From Mycobacterium sp. (lineage in GTDB: Bacteria; Actinomycetota; Actinomycetes; Mycobacteriales; Mycobacteriaceae), in assembly GCA_021732005.1 (NCBI GenBank), contig JAKFVT010000041.1, forward strand, positions 18,264 to 82,263: a stretch of DNA of 64,000 nt, in the 5' to 3' direction. The translations under genes were made by a program, and so were the position numbers. The notes beneath the pieces were generated by a model. The model was given only the letters and a program-made list of their open reading frames with translations, did not search any database and was not told the DNA's origin. Below are positions 8,848-19,992 of the stretch, in pieces (positions within the stretch are counted from its first letter, which is position 1; the number at the start of each line of letters is the position of its first letter).

Positions 8848-10067
8848 ATCCCCGGGGCCTGCACCGCGGAGAACGCGGCGGCGACGGCTAGCACGAGCAT
8901 CGTCACGAGCGGCCAGATGGCCGGCGCCCCTTCGGCGATCATCCCCAGCGCGAAACCGGCGACGATCATTCCCAGGCTGATGAGGATGTGGGTGCAGCTG
9001 ATCAGCACGGCCACGTCCGCATCGCCGGCGTGGTCGAAGATCCAGTCGTAGGCGGCCGGCAGCAGCGCCTGATTTGCGACCGCCGAGAGCAGCATCGCAG
9101 GCCCGAACGCCCACAGACCCGGCACGATATGCCACTGCTGCGCGGCGATACACAGGGCCGCCGCGGCCATGCTGATCAGTGCGCTGCACAGGTAGACACC
9201 GCGGGCACCGAACTTCCGGCGCACCACCCGCCACAGCGGAATCCCGACAAGCAGGCCGACACCGACGAACACCAGGAACTGGTCGACATTGAGGCCGGAG
9301 CCGAGGAGTTCGGCCGCGTAGATGGCATAGAAGGTTGGCGTCAGGATCACCGGGGTGAAGACCAGATTCGTTGTCACGAAACGCCGCAGCCACCGATTGG
9401 CCCGCAACTGCGAACGTCCCTGCCGCAACGTGTCGACCATGCGTGCCGGCCCCTTGGCCAGCTGCACCCCGGGCGTGCGCAGCGTCGCGCAGCACAGTGC
9501 GCCCACCACCATGGCCGCCACCGAGATCCAGAGCAGATCGGCGTCGTGCCATCGAGGAAAGTCGGGCAGCAGGCGTCCCGCGGTGAAGGCGGTGATCAGA
9601 ACCACCAGCGCGCCACTGTATCCGGCCTGTTTCAGCATGACGTCGCCGCGTTGTTGAGCCGACAGCAGCGCCGACATCGCCATCGGCGAAACCACCTGTG
9701 AACTGCCGGTGACGATGCCGATGAGCAGACACACCAGCAGCAGCGGATACGCGAACAGCCATGGCGGCGCCAGTGCGATGTCGAGTGCGACCAGCGCGGT
9801 GAGCGCTGCTTGTGCAAAAGCGACTCCGACCAGCAACCCCGTGACCGAGTCGGTGAGACGTAACACCTTGGGGCCCAGCACCGTTCCCAGCATGGTCCCG
9901 AGGGTGAAGGCCGGTGCCAGCAGTGCCACCACCACGCCCGGACTGCCGAGCTGGTCGGCGATGTACGGGATGACCGCCGAGATGCTGCTCACCTGGACGC
10001 CCACTTTGAAGAAGGTCCCCTGGGTGAGCAACGCCCGATAGTTTCCGCCCCGCGCGGAGCGAGTCAT
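8808..10067 (-). CDS. MFS transporter
   Basis: This 419-residue major facilitator protein has about 12 hydrophobic segments and a hydrophilic middle loop near residues 195-215 that divides two six-helix halves. A basic motif-A-like loop (GPKVLRLTDSVTG) follows the second segment. The substrate is unknown. Because it converges on and overlaps the demethylase gene it is not in that operon, but an amine or formaldehyde-related role cannot be excluded. It lies 35 bases beyond the RNase J stop. Confidence 0.88.
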   Translation of the reverse strand: MTRSARGGNYRALLTQGTFFKVGVQVSSISAVIPYIADQLGSPGVVVALLAPAFTLGTMLGTVLGPKVLRLTDSVTGLLVGVAFAQAALTALVALDIALAPPWLFAYPLLLVCLLIGIVTGSSQVVSPMAMSALLSAQQRGDVMLKQAGYSGALVVLITAFTAGRLLPDFPRWHDADLLWISVAAMVVGALCCATLRTPGVQLAKGPARMVDTLRQGRSQLRANRWLRRFVTTNLVFTPVILTPTFYAIYAAELLGSGLNVDQFLVFVGVGLLVGIPLWRVVRRKFGARGVYLCSALISMAAAALCIAAQQWHIVPGLWAFGPAMLLSAVANQALLPAAYDWIFDHAGDADVAVLISCTHILISLGMIVAGFALGMIAEGAPAIWPLVTMLVLAVAAAFSAVQAPGIQRERSQVTARSR

Positions 10068-10102
10068 AAGCAGCAGAGCTTATCCGCTACCGGGCGGGCC
10101 GG

Positions 10103-12687
<2,585 letters not shown>

Positions 12688-12705
12688 CTAGATTACCCGC
12701 TCCGC

Positions 12706-13470
12706 TCAGACCTCTGTCGCCAGCGGGGACGTCGCGACCTCCGTGCCGTCGGCCAGTTCGGTGATCTCGAAATCGGCGAAGACGGCGGGCGCGGCGTCGC
12801 TGAGTTCCCGCAGGCAGGCAATGGCCAGGCGGCGGATCTCGACGTCAGCATGTTCACTGGCGCGCATCGCGATGAAATGCCGCCAGGCCCGATAGTTGCC
12901 GCTCACCACGATGCGGGTCTCGGTGTCGTTGGGCAGTACCGCGCGGGCCGCCTGCCTGGCTTGTTTGCGACGCAGCACCGCTGTGTTCTCGCCGGGCTCA
13001 CCCGCCATGAACTTCGCTTCCAGCCGGTTCAGCAATTCGAGATAGGCCGCCCTGCTGGCGTCGGCCGCCGTCAGCAGGATCTGCTGGAGTTCCGGGTCGT
13101 CCTCCAGACCGGGCGGCACGACGACCTGGGCGTCGTTCTCGGGCACATACCGCTGAGACAGCTGGGAGTACGAGAAATGCCGGTGCCGGATCAGCTCGTG
13201 GGTGCAGGACCGGGAGATGCCCGTGACGTAGAAGGTCACCGATGCGTGCTCGAGCACCGAGAAGTGGCCGACGTCGATGATGTGCTTGAGGTATGACGCG
13301 TTCGTCGCGGTCCGGGGGTTCGGTTTGGACCAGCTCTGGTAGCAGGCGCGCCCGGCGAACTCGACGAGCGCCTGACCGCCGTCGGCGTCGGTGTCCCACG
13401 GCACGTCGGCGGGCGCCAGGAACTCCGTCTTGGCGATCAGCTGCACACGCAGCGGCGCGGTCTCGGCCAC
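12706..13470 (-). CDS. thyX: flavin-dependent thymidylate synthase
   Basis: This 254-residue ThyX carries the signature [14 protein letters not shown] (RHRxxSxxxxSxR, about residues 90-103). The enzyme makes dTMP from dUMP with FAD and methylene-THF, releasing THF, and so does not depend on DHFR as ThyA does. The window also encodes thyA and dfrA 4 kb away. Length and position match Rv2754c. Confidence 0.97.
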   Translation of the reverse strand: MAETAPLRVQLIAKTEFLAPADVPWDTDADGGQALVEFAGRACYQSWSKPNPRTATNASYLKHIIDVGHFSVLEHASVTFYVTGISRSCTHELIRHRHFSYSQLSQRYVPENDAQVVVPPGLEDDPELQQILLTAADASRAAYLELLNRLEAKFMAGEPGENTAVLRRKQARQAARAVLPNDTETRIVVSGNYRAWRHFIAMRASEHADVEIRRLAIACLRELSDAAPAVFADFEITELADGTEVATSPLATEV

Positions 13471-13505
13471 GGGCTCACCTTAGTGCGCCTCAGACCCGTC
13501 ACCCG

Positions 13506-13727
13506 TCAGATCCCCGGCATAGCGAATCTGATTCCCACCGCTGCGCTGGCGTCGTACATGGCGGCATCGGCCCGCGCGATCAGCCACTCGATCAATTCGA
13601 GGGGTTTCGGCGCGGGCCCGCGGGTCACCGTCGACGCCCAACCCAGGCTGGCGGTCACATCCCACGACACGGCGGCGATGGTCAACAAGACGGCGAACAT
13701 CAGCCACCACTGGCCGATGCCGTGCAC
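13506..13727 (-). CDS. small single-span membrane protein
   Basis: Starting at GTG 13727 this gives 73 residues. A hydrophobic segment (WWLMFAVLLTIAAVSW, residues 6-21) near the N-terminus is followed by a soluble helical tail, LELIEWLIARADAAMYDAS. The frame remains open upstream but loses protein character, which is why I chose this start. It lies 35 bases upstream of thyX on the same strand and is divergent from the acyl-CoA ligase. Function unknown. Confidence 0.6.
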   Translation of the reverse strand: MHGIGQWWLMFAVLLTIAAVSWDVTASLGWASTVTRGPAPKPLELIEWLIARADAAMYDASAAVGIRFAMPGI

Positions 13728-13838
13728 TTGTCCGCGCGCCCCCAAGCTGTGATCGTGATTGCCCCTGATGGTAGTGATGTCGCAGGGATGCGACAGCAAC
13801 TTCCCACAGGTCTCGCCGAGTGCTGCCGAAGGAGTCAG

Positions 13839-15395
13839 ATGCCAGACGTGCGCTGGGGAAGCGACATCGACGCCGCTGGCTATGCCGGGCACCGGGGCCT
13901 GCAGTACTCCCCTCGGCCAACCACATTCGCGCAGGTGTTCGCCGACGCGCAGCGCTGGGCCGAGCGCACCTTTCTGGTGCACGGCGAGCACCGCATGACG
14001 TTCGCCGCGTTCACCGAGGCGGTGAACGCGGGAACCGCCGCCCTGCGAGATGACGGCGTCCAGCCCGGCGACCGAATCATGCTGTACGCCTACAACAGTC
14101 CGGCATGGGTTGTCGCCCTGTGGTCGGCGTGGCGCAGTGGGGCTGTTCCGGTACTGGCCAATCGATGGTGGAAGCAGACTGAGGTGGACCACGCCATCGG
14201 TCTGCTCGATCCGCATCTCGTCATCGCCGACCCGTCCTTGAAGGGCGTGGCGCCGGCGAAAACACGAGACGTCGGTGGATTCACCGAAGGCAGCCTCGCG
14301 TCCCCCGCGGTGGGCTCATCTGAGATCGAGGATCCCGACGCGACCTCGGTGATCCTGTTCACCTCGGGCAGCTCTGGGCTGCCCAAGGCGGTCGAACTGT
14401 CCCGGCGCGCCGTCATCGCCAACCAGCACAATGTGCTGGCGGTGACCAAACGCCTACCGCATCAGCTCAATCCGGATGCACCGCAGGCGGTTTCGCTGGC
14501 GAGCACCCCGATGTTCCACGTCGGCGGACTCTCCAATCTGTTGAGCAACTACCTCACCGGCGGTCGGGTTGTCATTCCCGAAGGGCGATTCGATGCCGGC
14601 CAGATACTCGGGCTGATCGAACGCGAGGGTGTGCACAGTTGGGGCGGCGTTCCGACCATGGCGATTCGGGTGCTCGAGCACCCGGACTTCGACTTGTTCG
14701 ATCTGTCGACACTGCGTTCGTTCCCGCTCGGCGGGGCGGCGGTACCCACCGCCCTGCTGGACCGGATGCGGATCCGGCTGCCTCAGCTCGCCGGCCGGGG
14801 ACTCGGAAACACCTGGGGCATGACCGAAGCCGGCGGATTCCTGACCGCCGCAACGGGCCGTGACCTGCAGCAGTATCCGGGTACCGTCGGGCGCCCCTAC
14901 CCGGTCGTCGAGCTCGTCATCGACCGGCCGGATGCCGACGGAGTCGGAGAGATCCTGGCGCGCTCGCCAACAGTGATGAACGGCTATGTCGGCATCGACG
15001 ACGGAACCGTCGACGACGACGGCTGGCTGCACACCGGCGATCTCGGCCATCTCGTGGATGGCTATCTGTTCATCGACGGTCGCGCCAAGGACATCGTCAT
15101 CCGGGGTGGCGAGAACATCGGTTGCGGCCACGTGGAAGCCGCGCTGTCCACCCATCCGGCGGTTGTCGAGGTCGCCGCCATCGGACTGCCACACCCCGAC
15201 CTCGGCGAGGAGCTCGCCGCCGTGGTCGTCCACCGCGAGGGCGATGCTGCGCCGACCGAGGATGAACTCCGCGCCCACGTGTCGGATGTGCTGGCGCACT
15301 TCGCGATTCCGACGCGGTGGCACATCAGCACCACTGCCCTGCCGACGCTTCCGGGCGAAAAGATCGACAAGAAGCGCCTGTCGGAACGGTTCTGA
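13839..15395 (+). CDS. AMP-dependent acyl-CoA synthetase/ligase (FadD-like)
   Basis: This 518-residue ANL-superfamily adenylating enzyme has the P-loop-like TSGSSGLPKAVELS near residue 171, GNTWGMTEAGG near 322, the HTGD motif and GRAKDIVIRGGENI near 422, and a C-terminal Lys in PGEKIDKKRL. It activates a carboxylic acid as acyl-AMP and then acyl-CoA. Chain length is not predictable. The start at ATG 13839 has GGAG 5 bases upstream; the longer open frame is rejected because upstream codons overlap the small membrane protein and thyX. Confidence 0.92.
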   Translation: MPDVRWGSDIDAAGYAGHRGLQYSPRPTTFAQVFADAQRWAERTFLVHGEHRMTFAAFTEAVNAGTAALRDDGVQPGDRIMLYAYNSPAWVVALWSAWRSGAVPVLANRWWKQTEVDHAIGLLDPHLVIADPSLKGVAPAKTRDVGGFTEGSLASPAVGSSEIEDPDATSVILFTSGSSGLPKAVELSRRAVIANQHNVLAVTKRLPHQLNPDAPQAVSLASTPMFHVGGLSNLLSNYLTGGRVVIPEGRFDAGQILGLIEREGVHSWGGVPTMAIRVLEHPDFDLFDLSTLRSFPLGGAAVPTALLDRMRIRLPQLAGRGLGNTWGMTEAGGFLTAATGRDLQQYPGTVGRPYPVVELVIDRPDADGVGEILARSPTVMNGYVGIDDGTVDDDGWLHTGDLGHLVDGYLFIDGRAKDIVIRGGENIGCGHVEAALSTHPAVVEVAAIGLPHPDLGEELAAVVVHREGDAAPTEDELRAHVSDVLAHFAIPTRWHISTTALPTLPGEKIDKKRLSERF

Positions 15396-15413
15396 TCGTC
15401 CAGGCCAGGACGG

Positions 15414-16622
15414 TCAGAGGGCCTTGCCCAGCGCCCCGGCCAGGTCACCGCGGGTGCCGACCGTGACGTTGCCCAACCCGAGCCAGGCCGCCATGCTGTG
15501 GAGTTCGGCAGCCAGCCTGGGCGCGACCACCGCCGGGCTCTGGTCCGGCTCGGTGAATGCTCCGACCACGTTGAGCGCGTCGTTGGCGCGTTCGGCCTTG
15601 AGGTCGACACGTCCGACGAGACGCCCGTCGAGCAGGAACGGCCACACGTAGTAGCCGAACTGCCGCTTGGGTTCAGGCGTGTAAATCTCGATACGGTAAT
15701 GGAATTGGAAGATTCGCTCGAGGCGCGGGCGGAAGAAGATCAGCGGGTCGAACGGGCACAGCAGCGCCGTGCCGCGATCCACCCGTGGCACCGTCACACC
15801 CGGTGCCAGGTACGCCGGCGCTGACCAGCCGCCGACCTCGACCTCCTCGAGCGCACCCTCGGCAACCAGCGCGGCGACCGCGGGCTTGCTCTGCTTGGGA
15901 CTCAGCCGGAAGTAGTCACGCAGATCGGGTTCGGTGGCCACCCCGAGAGCACCGGCGGCGCGCTCCACCAATTCCCGTACCGCCTCGTCATCGTCGACCT
16001 CGCGGGCCAGCACGTGCGACGGCAACACCTTCTCGGTGAGGTCGTAGTGCCGGGCGAACCCGATCCGCGTCGCCGTCGTCAGCGCTCCCGACGACCACAG
16101 CGCCTCGGCCACCCACTTGGTGTCGCTGCGATCCCACCACGGACCCTTGCGCCGCGCGCGTTCCCCTTCGAGGTGCGCTTCGATCTGGCCGGCCGTGCTG
16201 GGCCCGAGTTCGTTGACGGCGGCCAGAACGTTGTCGGCCAGGCGCGGGTTCTTCTTGACGATCTCCTGGCCCCAGCGGCCGTGGGCGTATTCCCGCATCC
16301 GCCAACGCATCAGCGGCCAGTCCTCGACCGCCATCAGCGCGGCCTCATGCGCCCAGTACTCGACCAGCAGCCGCGGCGCCCGGGTGCTGTGGCTCCACGC
16401 CGCGGCGTCGAGGACGCTGCGATCGTAGGGACCGAGTCTGCTGAACACCGGCGCGTAATGCGCGCGCACGGCCACCGATACCGAGTCGAGCTGCAACACC
16501 TGGATGCGTGAGATGAGCCGGCGCAGGTGCGCGCGGGTGACGGGTCCGCGCGGTTTGGGTTCGGCCAGGCCCTGAGCGGCGACGGCGATCCGGCGGGCTT
16601 GGTCGGCAGAAAGCCGGGTCAT
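15414..16622 (-). CDS. YcaQ-like winged-helix protein (DUF1006)
   Basis: This 402-residue protein belongs to the HTH_42/YcaQ family. Members include DNA glycosylases that unhook interstrand crosslinks (E. coli YcaQ, Streptomyces AlkX). Visible marks are [15 protein letters not shown] near residue 35, an [10 protein letters not shown] stretch near 90, and [17 protein letters not shown] near 320. It starts at ATG 16622, overlapping the dfrA stop by ATGA, so it is the third gene of thyA-dfrA-ycaQ-like. A repair role beside nucleotide synthesis is plausible but inferred. Confidence 0.85.
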   Translation of the reverse strand: MTRLSADQARRIAVAAQGLAEPKPRGPVTRAHLRRLISRIQVLQLDSVSVAVRAHYAPVFSRLGPYDRSVLDAAAWSHSTRAPRLLVEYWAHEAALMAVEDWPLMRWRMREYAHGRWGQEIVKKNPRLADNVLAAVNELGPSTAGQIEAHLEGERARRKGPWWDRSDTKWVAEALWSSGALTTATRIGFARHYDLTEKVLPSHVLAREVDDDEAVRELVERAAGALGVATEPDLRDYFRLSPKQSKPAVAALVAEGALEEVEVGGWSAPAYLAPGVTVPRVDRGTALLCPFDPLIFFRPRLERIFQFHYRIEIYTPEPKRQFGYYVWPFLLDGRLVGRVDLKAERANDALNVVGAFTEPDQSPAVVAPRLAAELHSMAAWLGLGNVTVGTRGDLAGALGKAL

Positions 16623-17101
16623 GCCCGAACGAAGGTGTGGAACCGGTAGCGCAGGCCCGAACTGCTGTCCTGCCAGTCCCCCGACGTGCCGGCCCACGAT
16701 TCGTCGAGAACCGGAGCCAAGGCGTCGTCGTCTTCGAGGCGCAGGTCGATCTCCACCTCGGTCACCTCACAGCGAGTCGCCGCGGGCAGGGCGAGGTGGT
16801 AGACCTCCGATCCGCCGATCACCCAACTGTCCGGGTCCGATACCTTGTCGAGCCCGCGCACTACCGTCGCTCCCTCAGCCATGTAGTCAGCTTGCCGGGT
16901 GAGTACGACATTTTTTCGGCCCGGCAGCGGCCGCACCGAGCCGGGCAGCGATTCCCAGGTGCGCCGGCCCATCACCACGGTGTGTCCCATCGTGAGTTCC
17001 TTGAAGCGGGCCAGGTCCTCCGGAAGGCGCCAGGGAATGCCGCCGTCCCGGCCGATGACACCGGAGGTCGACTGCGCCCAGATCAGGCCCAGTCCCGTCA
17101 T
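16619..17101 (-). CDS. dfrA: dihydrofolate reductase
   Basis: This 160-residue DHFR matches Rv2763c in length. It shows [15 protein letters not shown] (substrate site with the acidic residue following the Trp-Arg-Leu-Pro), [10 protein letters not shown] for NADPH binding, and [12 protein letters not shown]. It regenerates THF from the DHF made by ThyA. Its ATG overlaps the thyA stop (17098-17101). Confidence 0.98.
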   Translation of the reverse strand: MTGLGLIWAQSTSGVIGRDGGIPWRLPEDLARFKELTMGHTVVMGRRTWESLPGSVRPLPGRKNVVLTRQADYMAEGATVVRGLDKVSDPDSWVIGGSEVYHLALPAATRCEVTEVEIDLRLEDDDALAPVLDESWAGTSGDWQDSSSGLRYRFHTFVRA

Positions 17102-17898
17102 ACGGCAACAGGCGCTTTGATCGCCGGGTGCGGGTTGTAATTGCGGATCTCGACATCGTCGTAGGTGTAGTCGAAGATCGAATCACGCTGAGCGAGAACC
17201 AATTCCGGGTATGGACGGGGGTCGCGGCTCAACTGTTCGGTGACCTGCTCGACGTGGTTGTCGTAGATGTGGCAGTCACCGCCGGTCCAGACGAACTCCC
17301 CGACGTCCAGCCCGGCCTGGGCAGCCATCATGTGGGTGAGCAGCGCATAGCTGGCGATGTTGAACGGAACCCCGAGGAACAGGTCGGCGCTGCGCTGGTA
17401 GAGCTGGCAGCTCAGCCGCCCGTCGGCGACGTAGAACTGGAACAGCGCATGGCACGGGGCCAGCGCCATCTGCGGGATCTCGCCGACGTTCCACGCCGAA
17501 ACGATGATCCGGCGGCTGTCGGGGTCGGTGCGCAGCAGGTCCAGCGCGGCGCTGATCTGGTCGACGTGCTCACCTGACGGGGTCGGCCATGACCGCCACT
17601 GCACCCCGTACACGGGTCCGAGATCACCGGTGGCAGAAGCCCATTCGTCCCAGATGGTCACACCGTGCTGCTGCAGCCATTCAACGTTGGATTCGCCGCG
17701 CAGGAACCACAGCAGCTCGTAGACCACCGACTTCAGGTGCACCTTCTTGGTGGTGATCAGCGGGAAGCCGGCCGACAGGTCGTAGCGCAACTGGTGGCCG
17801 AACAGACTGCGGGTGCCGGTACCGGTGCGATCGGATTTCGGTGTGCCCTGCTCGAGCACAAGTCGCAGCAGATCCTCGTACGGCGTGGCGATCGGCAC
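17098..17898 (-). CDS. thyA: thymidylate synthase
   Basis: The GTG at 17898 gives 266 residues, near the usual 263-264. The dUMP/folate enzyme features are RTGTGTRS, the active Cys in [11 protein letters not shown] near residue 148, and [18 protein letters not shown]. It converts dUMP to dTMP with oxidation of methylene-THF to DHF, which DfrA then reduces. The longer open frame upstream would run through the divergent hydrolase start and is rejected. Only 43 bases separate this start from the dienelactone hydrolase. Confidence 0.97.
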   Translation of the reverse strand: MPIATPYEDLLRLVLEQGTPKSDRTGTGTRSLFGHQLRYDLSAGFPLITTKKVHLKSVVYELLWFLRGESNVEWLQQHGVTIWDEWASATGDLGPVYGVQWRSWPTPSGEHVDQISAALDLLRTDPDSRRIIVSAWNVGEIPQMALAPCHALFQFYVADGRLSCQLYQRSADLFLGVPFNIASYALLTHMMAAQAGLDVGEFVWTGGDCHIYDNHVEQVTEQLSRDPRPYPELVLAQRDSIFDYTYDDVEIRNYNPHPAIKAPVAV

Positions 17899-17941
17899 GC
17901 CGCTCAGCTTACGTCCGCAGGCAGAGAGTACAAACGAAGCC

Positions 17942-18682
17942 ATGCCGACCATCTCTGACACCGTCACCACTGCCGATGGAACCTGTCCGGTCATCCTCGC
18001 CGTTCCCGACGGGCAGGGCCCGTGGCCCGGTGTGATCCTGTATCCCGATGCCGGCGGCACCCGCGCGACGTTTGTCGACATGGCGGTCCGGCTGGCCGAC
18101 CTGGGGTACGGGGTGTTGGTGCCCGACGTGTACTACCGCAGCGGCGATTGGGCGCCGTTCAACATGGAGACCGTGTTCAGCGACAAGGCCGAGCGGCAGC
18201 GGCTGTTCTCGATGATCGGCAGCGTCACACCCGATGCGATGGCCGCCGATGCCCGGGCGTTCTTCGACTACCTGGCCGACCGCCCCGAGGTGACGGGCGA
18301 GGCATTCGGCACGACCGGCTACTGCATGGGTGGCCGCACCTCACTGATCGTCGCGGGGCGGGTACCCGAACGCGTCGCCGCGGCGATGTCGTTCCACGGC
18401 GGCGGGTTGGCCTCCGACGATCCGGACAGCCCGCATCTGCTGGCCGACCAGATCACGGCCGCGGTCTATGTCGGCGGAGCGCAAGACGACGCGTCATTCA
18501 CCAAGGCCCAGGCCGACACTTTGGACGAGGCGCTGACGGCGGCCGGCGTCGACCACACCATCGAGTGGTATCCCGCCGCCCACGGCTTCGCGGTCCCCGA
18601 CAACGCGCCCTACGACGAGGCCGCCGCCGGCCGGCACTGGGATGCGATGAGGGACTTCTTCGGAGCGCACCTACCCCGCTGA
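17942..18682 (+). CDS. dienelactone hydrolase family protein
   Basis: This 246-residue alpha/beta hydrolase is like Rv2765. The nucleophile elbow GYCMGG (about residue 125) has Cys rather than Ser, as in dienelactone hydrolase, and the late His is in AAHGF near 218. The physiological substrate is unknown. It is divergent from thyA, and its end overlaps the next, opposite-strand gene by 12 bases. Confidence 0.88.
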   Translation: MPTISDTVTTADGTCPVILAVPDGQGPWPGVILYPDAGGTRATFVDMAVRLADLGYGVLVPDVYYRSGDWAPFNMETVFSDKAERQRLFSMIGSVTPDAMAADARAFFDYLADRPEVTGEAFGTTGYCMGGRTSLIVAGRVPERVAAAMSFHGGGLASDDPDSPHLLADQITAAVYVGGAQDDASFTKAQADTLDEALTAAGVDHTIEWYPAAHGFAVPDNAPYDEAAAGRHWDAMRDFFGAHLPR

Positions 18683-19144
18683 GTCGTCCTTGTGGCGGGC
18701 GTGGCGCAGGCTGGCCAACGCGCGGATGACGCCGCGTGACGCGTAGACCGCGACGACACCGGACAGCAGGATCAGGAAGACGAACATCACCAGCCAGTTG
18801 GTTCGGCTGTGCGGCACGTTCCACCACACGATGGTGAACAGCACCGCGCAGACGAAGACCACGATGTCGCGCCAGTTGCCCTTGTACGACGTGGCGATCT
18901 CGCGCAGCTCGCGGCTTTTCTCGGTGGCATCGATGAGGTCGACGATCCGCTCGTTGATGCTCTGGCGCAGCCTGGCGCGCAGCTCGACGTTCTCCTCGGG
19001 CAGCTGCTCGAGTAACTCGAGGTCGGCCCTGATGGCACCGCGGACGTCGGGCCCTCGGAGGTTGCCTGCGGCGACGCCCAGCAGCGCCCCACCGGCGATC
19101 GGCGCGGCTCCCAGAGCGATTTCAGCGATTCCCGGCATGCACAA
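18671..19144 (-). CDS. membrane protein of unknown function
   Basis: This 157-residue protein (a second ATG lies two codons in) has a hydrophobic N-terminus rich in Gly/Ala (residues 8-27), a charged helical stretch (about 35-90, likely coiled coil), then two membrane spans (about 93-110 and 118-136) and a basic tail. No family recognised. It converges with the dienelactone hydrolase. Confidence 0.65.
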   Translation of the reverse strand: MCMPGIAEIALGAAPIAGGALLGVAAGNLRGPDVRGAIRADLELLEQLPEENVELRARLRQSINERIVDLIDATEKSRELREIATSYKGNWRDIVVFVCAVLFTIVWWNVPHSRTNWLVMFVFLILLSGVVAVYASRGVIRALASLRHARHKDDSAG

Positions 19145-19182
19145 GACCGTAGGGCCGGCCGGCCTGCCGGTCCAGAAAAGCC

Positions 19183-19197
19183 GTCACATCGTGTGAC
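19183..19197. promoter_or_regulatory. candidate operator palindrome
   Basis: GTCACATCGTGTGAC is a perfect 6-base inverted repeat around a 3-base centre. It sits in the 160-base divergent gap between the membrane protein and the TetR gene, where a self-regulating TetR often binds. No experimental support. Confidence 0.35.
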
Positions 19198-19304
19198 TCG
19201 GCTCAAGTCGAGGCTGGTCGCGGACGTGTAGCAATCGGCGAGGCCGCTGGTCCGATGACGTAGTTTGATACGGCGAGCAACGCAAAAACGGAAGGTCGAG
19301 ACCG

Positions 19305-19946
19305 ATCCCAGCCACACGTCAGCAGAGTGACAACGCCAGGCGCCGGATCGAACGTCGCGCAGCAGATCGCCGGGCGTCCAACGAACGCTGGCGCAGCATC
19401 CTTCTCGGCGCCACCGAGGTTTTCCGGCGTGAGGGGTTTTCCCGTGCCCGGCTCGAAGACGTGGCTGCCGAAGTCGGCATCAATCGGGCGTCGCTCTACT
19501 ACTACGTCGGAACCAAGGAAGAGTTGCTGCTCGCCCTCATCGAGGAGCCGGCCCGCGAAATGACGCGGCACTGCCGTGCCGCACTGGAATCCGACGAGCC
19601 GGCCGACGTCAAACTTCGCGCCGCACTGCACTCCTACGTCGACGACCTGCAGAACCACCCTGAGCTGTTCCTGCTGTTCAGCGAGAGCCAGCAGATCGCC
19701 GCGATCCCCGATGCCCAGGGCATCGCCACCAACGCCGAGGATTACACCCGCACCCTGCTCGCGATCGTCGAGGAGGGCGTCGGCGCCGGGGTTTTCCGCG
19801 ACGACCTGGAGCCGCGGCTGGTGACGCACGGAATCCTCGGCATGCACAACTGGATCCATCGGTGGTACGCGCCCAGCGGGCGGTGCTCGCTGACCGAGAT
19901 CGGCGAGGTCTTCGCCGAGATGATCCTTTCCGGTCTGCGGCCCTGA
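19305..19946 (+). CDS. TetR-family regulator with a non-standard start
   Basis: The frame encodes a complete TetR helix-turn-helix (ILLGATEVFRREGFSRARLEDVAAEVGINRASLYYY) and a C-terminal ligand domain ending at 19946. Between the upstream in-frame stop (19266-19268) and 19461 there is no ATG, GTG, TTG or CTG. The only good ribosome binding site, GGAAGG at 19290-19295, is 9 bases before an ATC at 19305, which I take as the likely start (213 residues). The first standard start, GTG 19461, would cut through the helix-turn-helix. A rare AUC start, a start-codon mutation or a sequencing error would each explain this. It lies 46 bases upstream of the cyclase gene. Confidence 0.6.
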   Translation: MPATRQQSDNARRRIERRAADRRASNERWRSILLGATEVFRREGFSRARLEDVAAEVGINRASLYYYVGTKEELLLALIEEPAREMTRHCRAALESDEPADVKLRAALHSYVDDLQNHPELFLLFSESQQIAAIPDAQGIATNAEDYTRTLLAIVEEGVGAGVFRDDLEPRLVTHGILGMHNWIHRWYAPSGRCSLTEIGEVFAEMILSGLRP

Positions 19947-19992
19947 CCAGGCGCGGATAGCGCACGCAACCGCCGATTCGTCACTAGTATTC

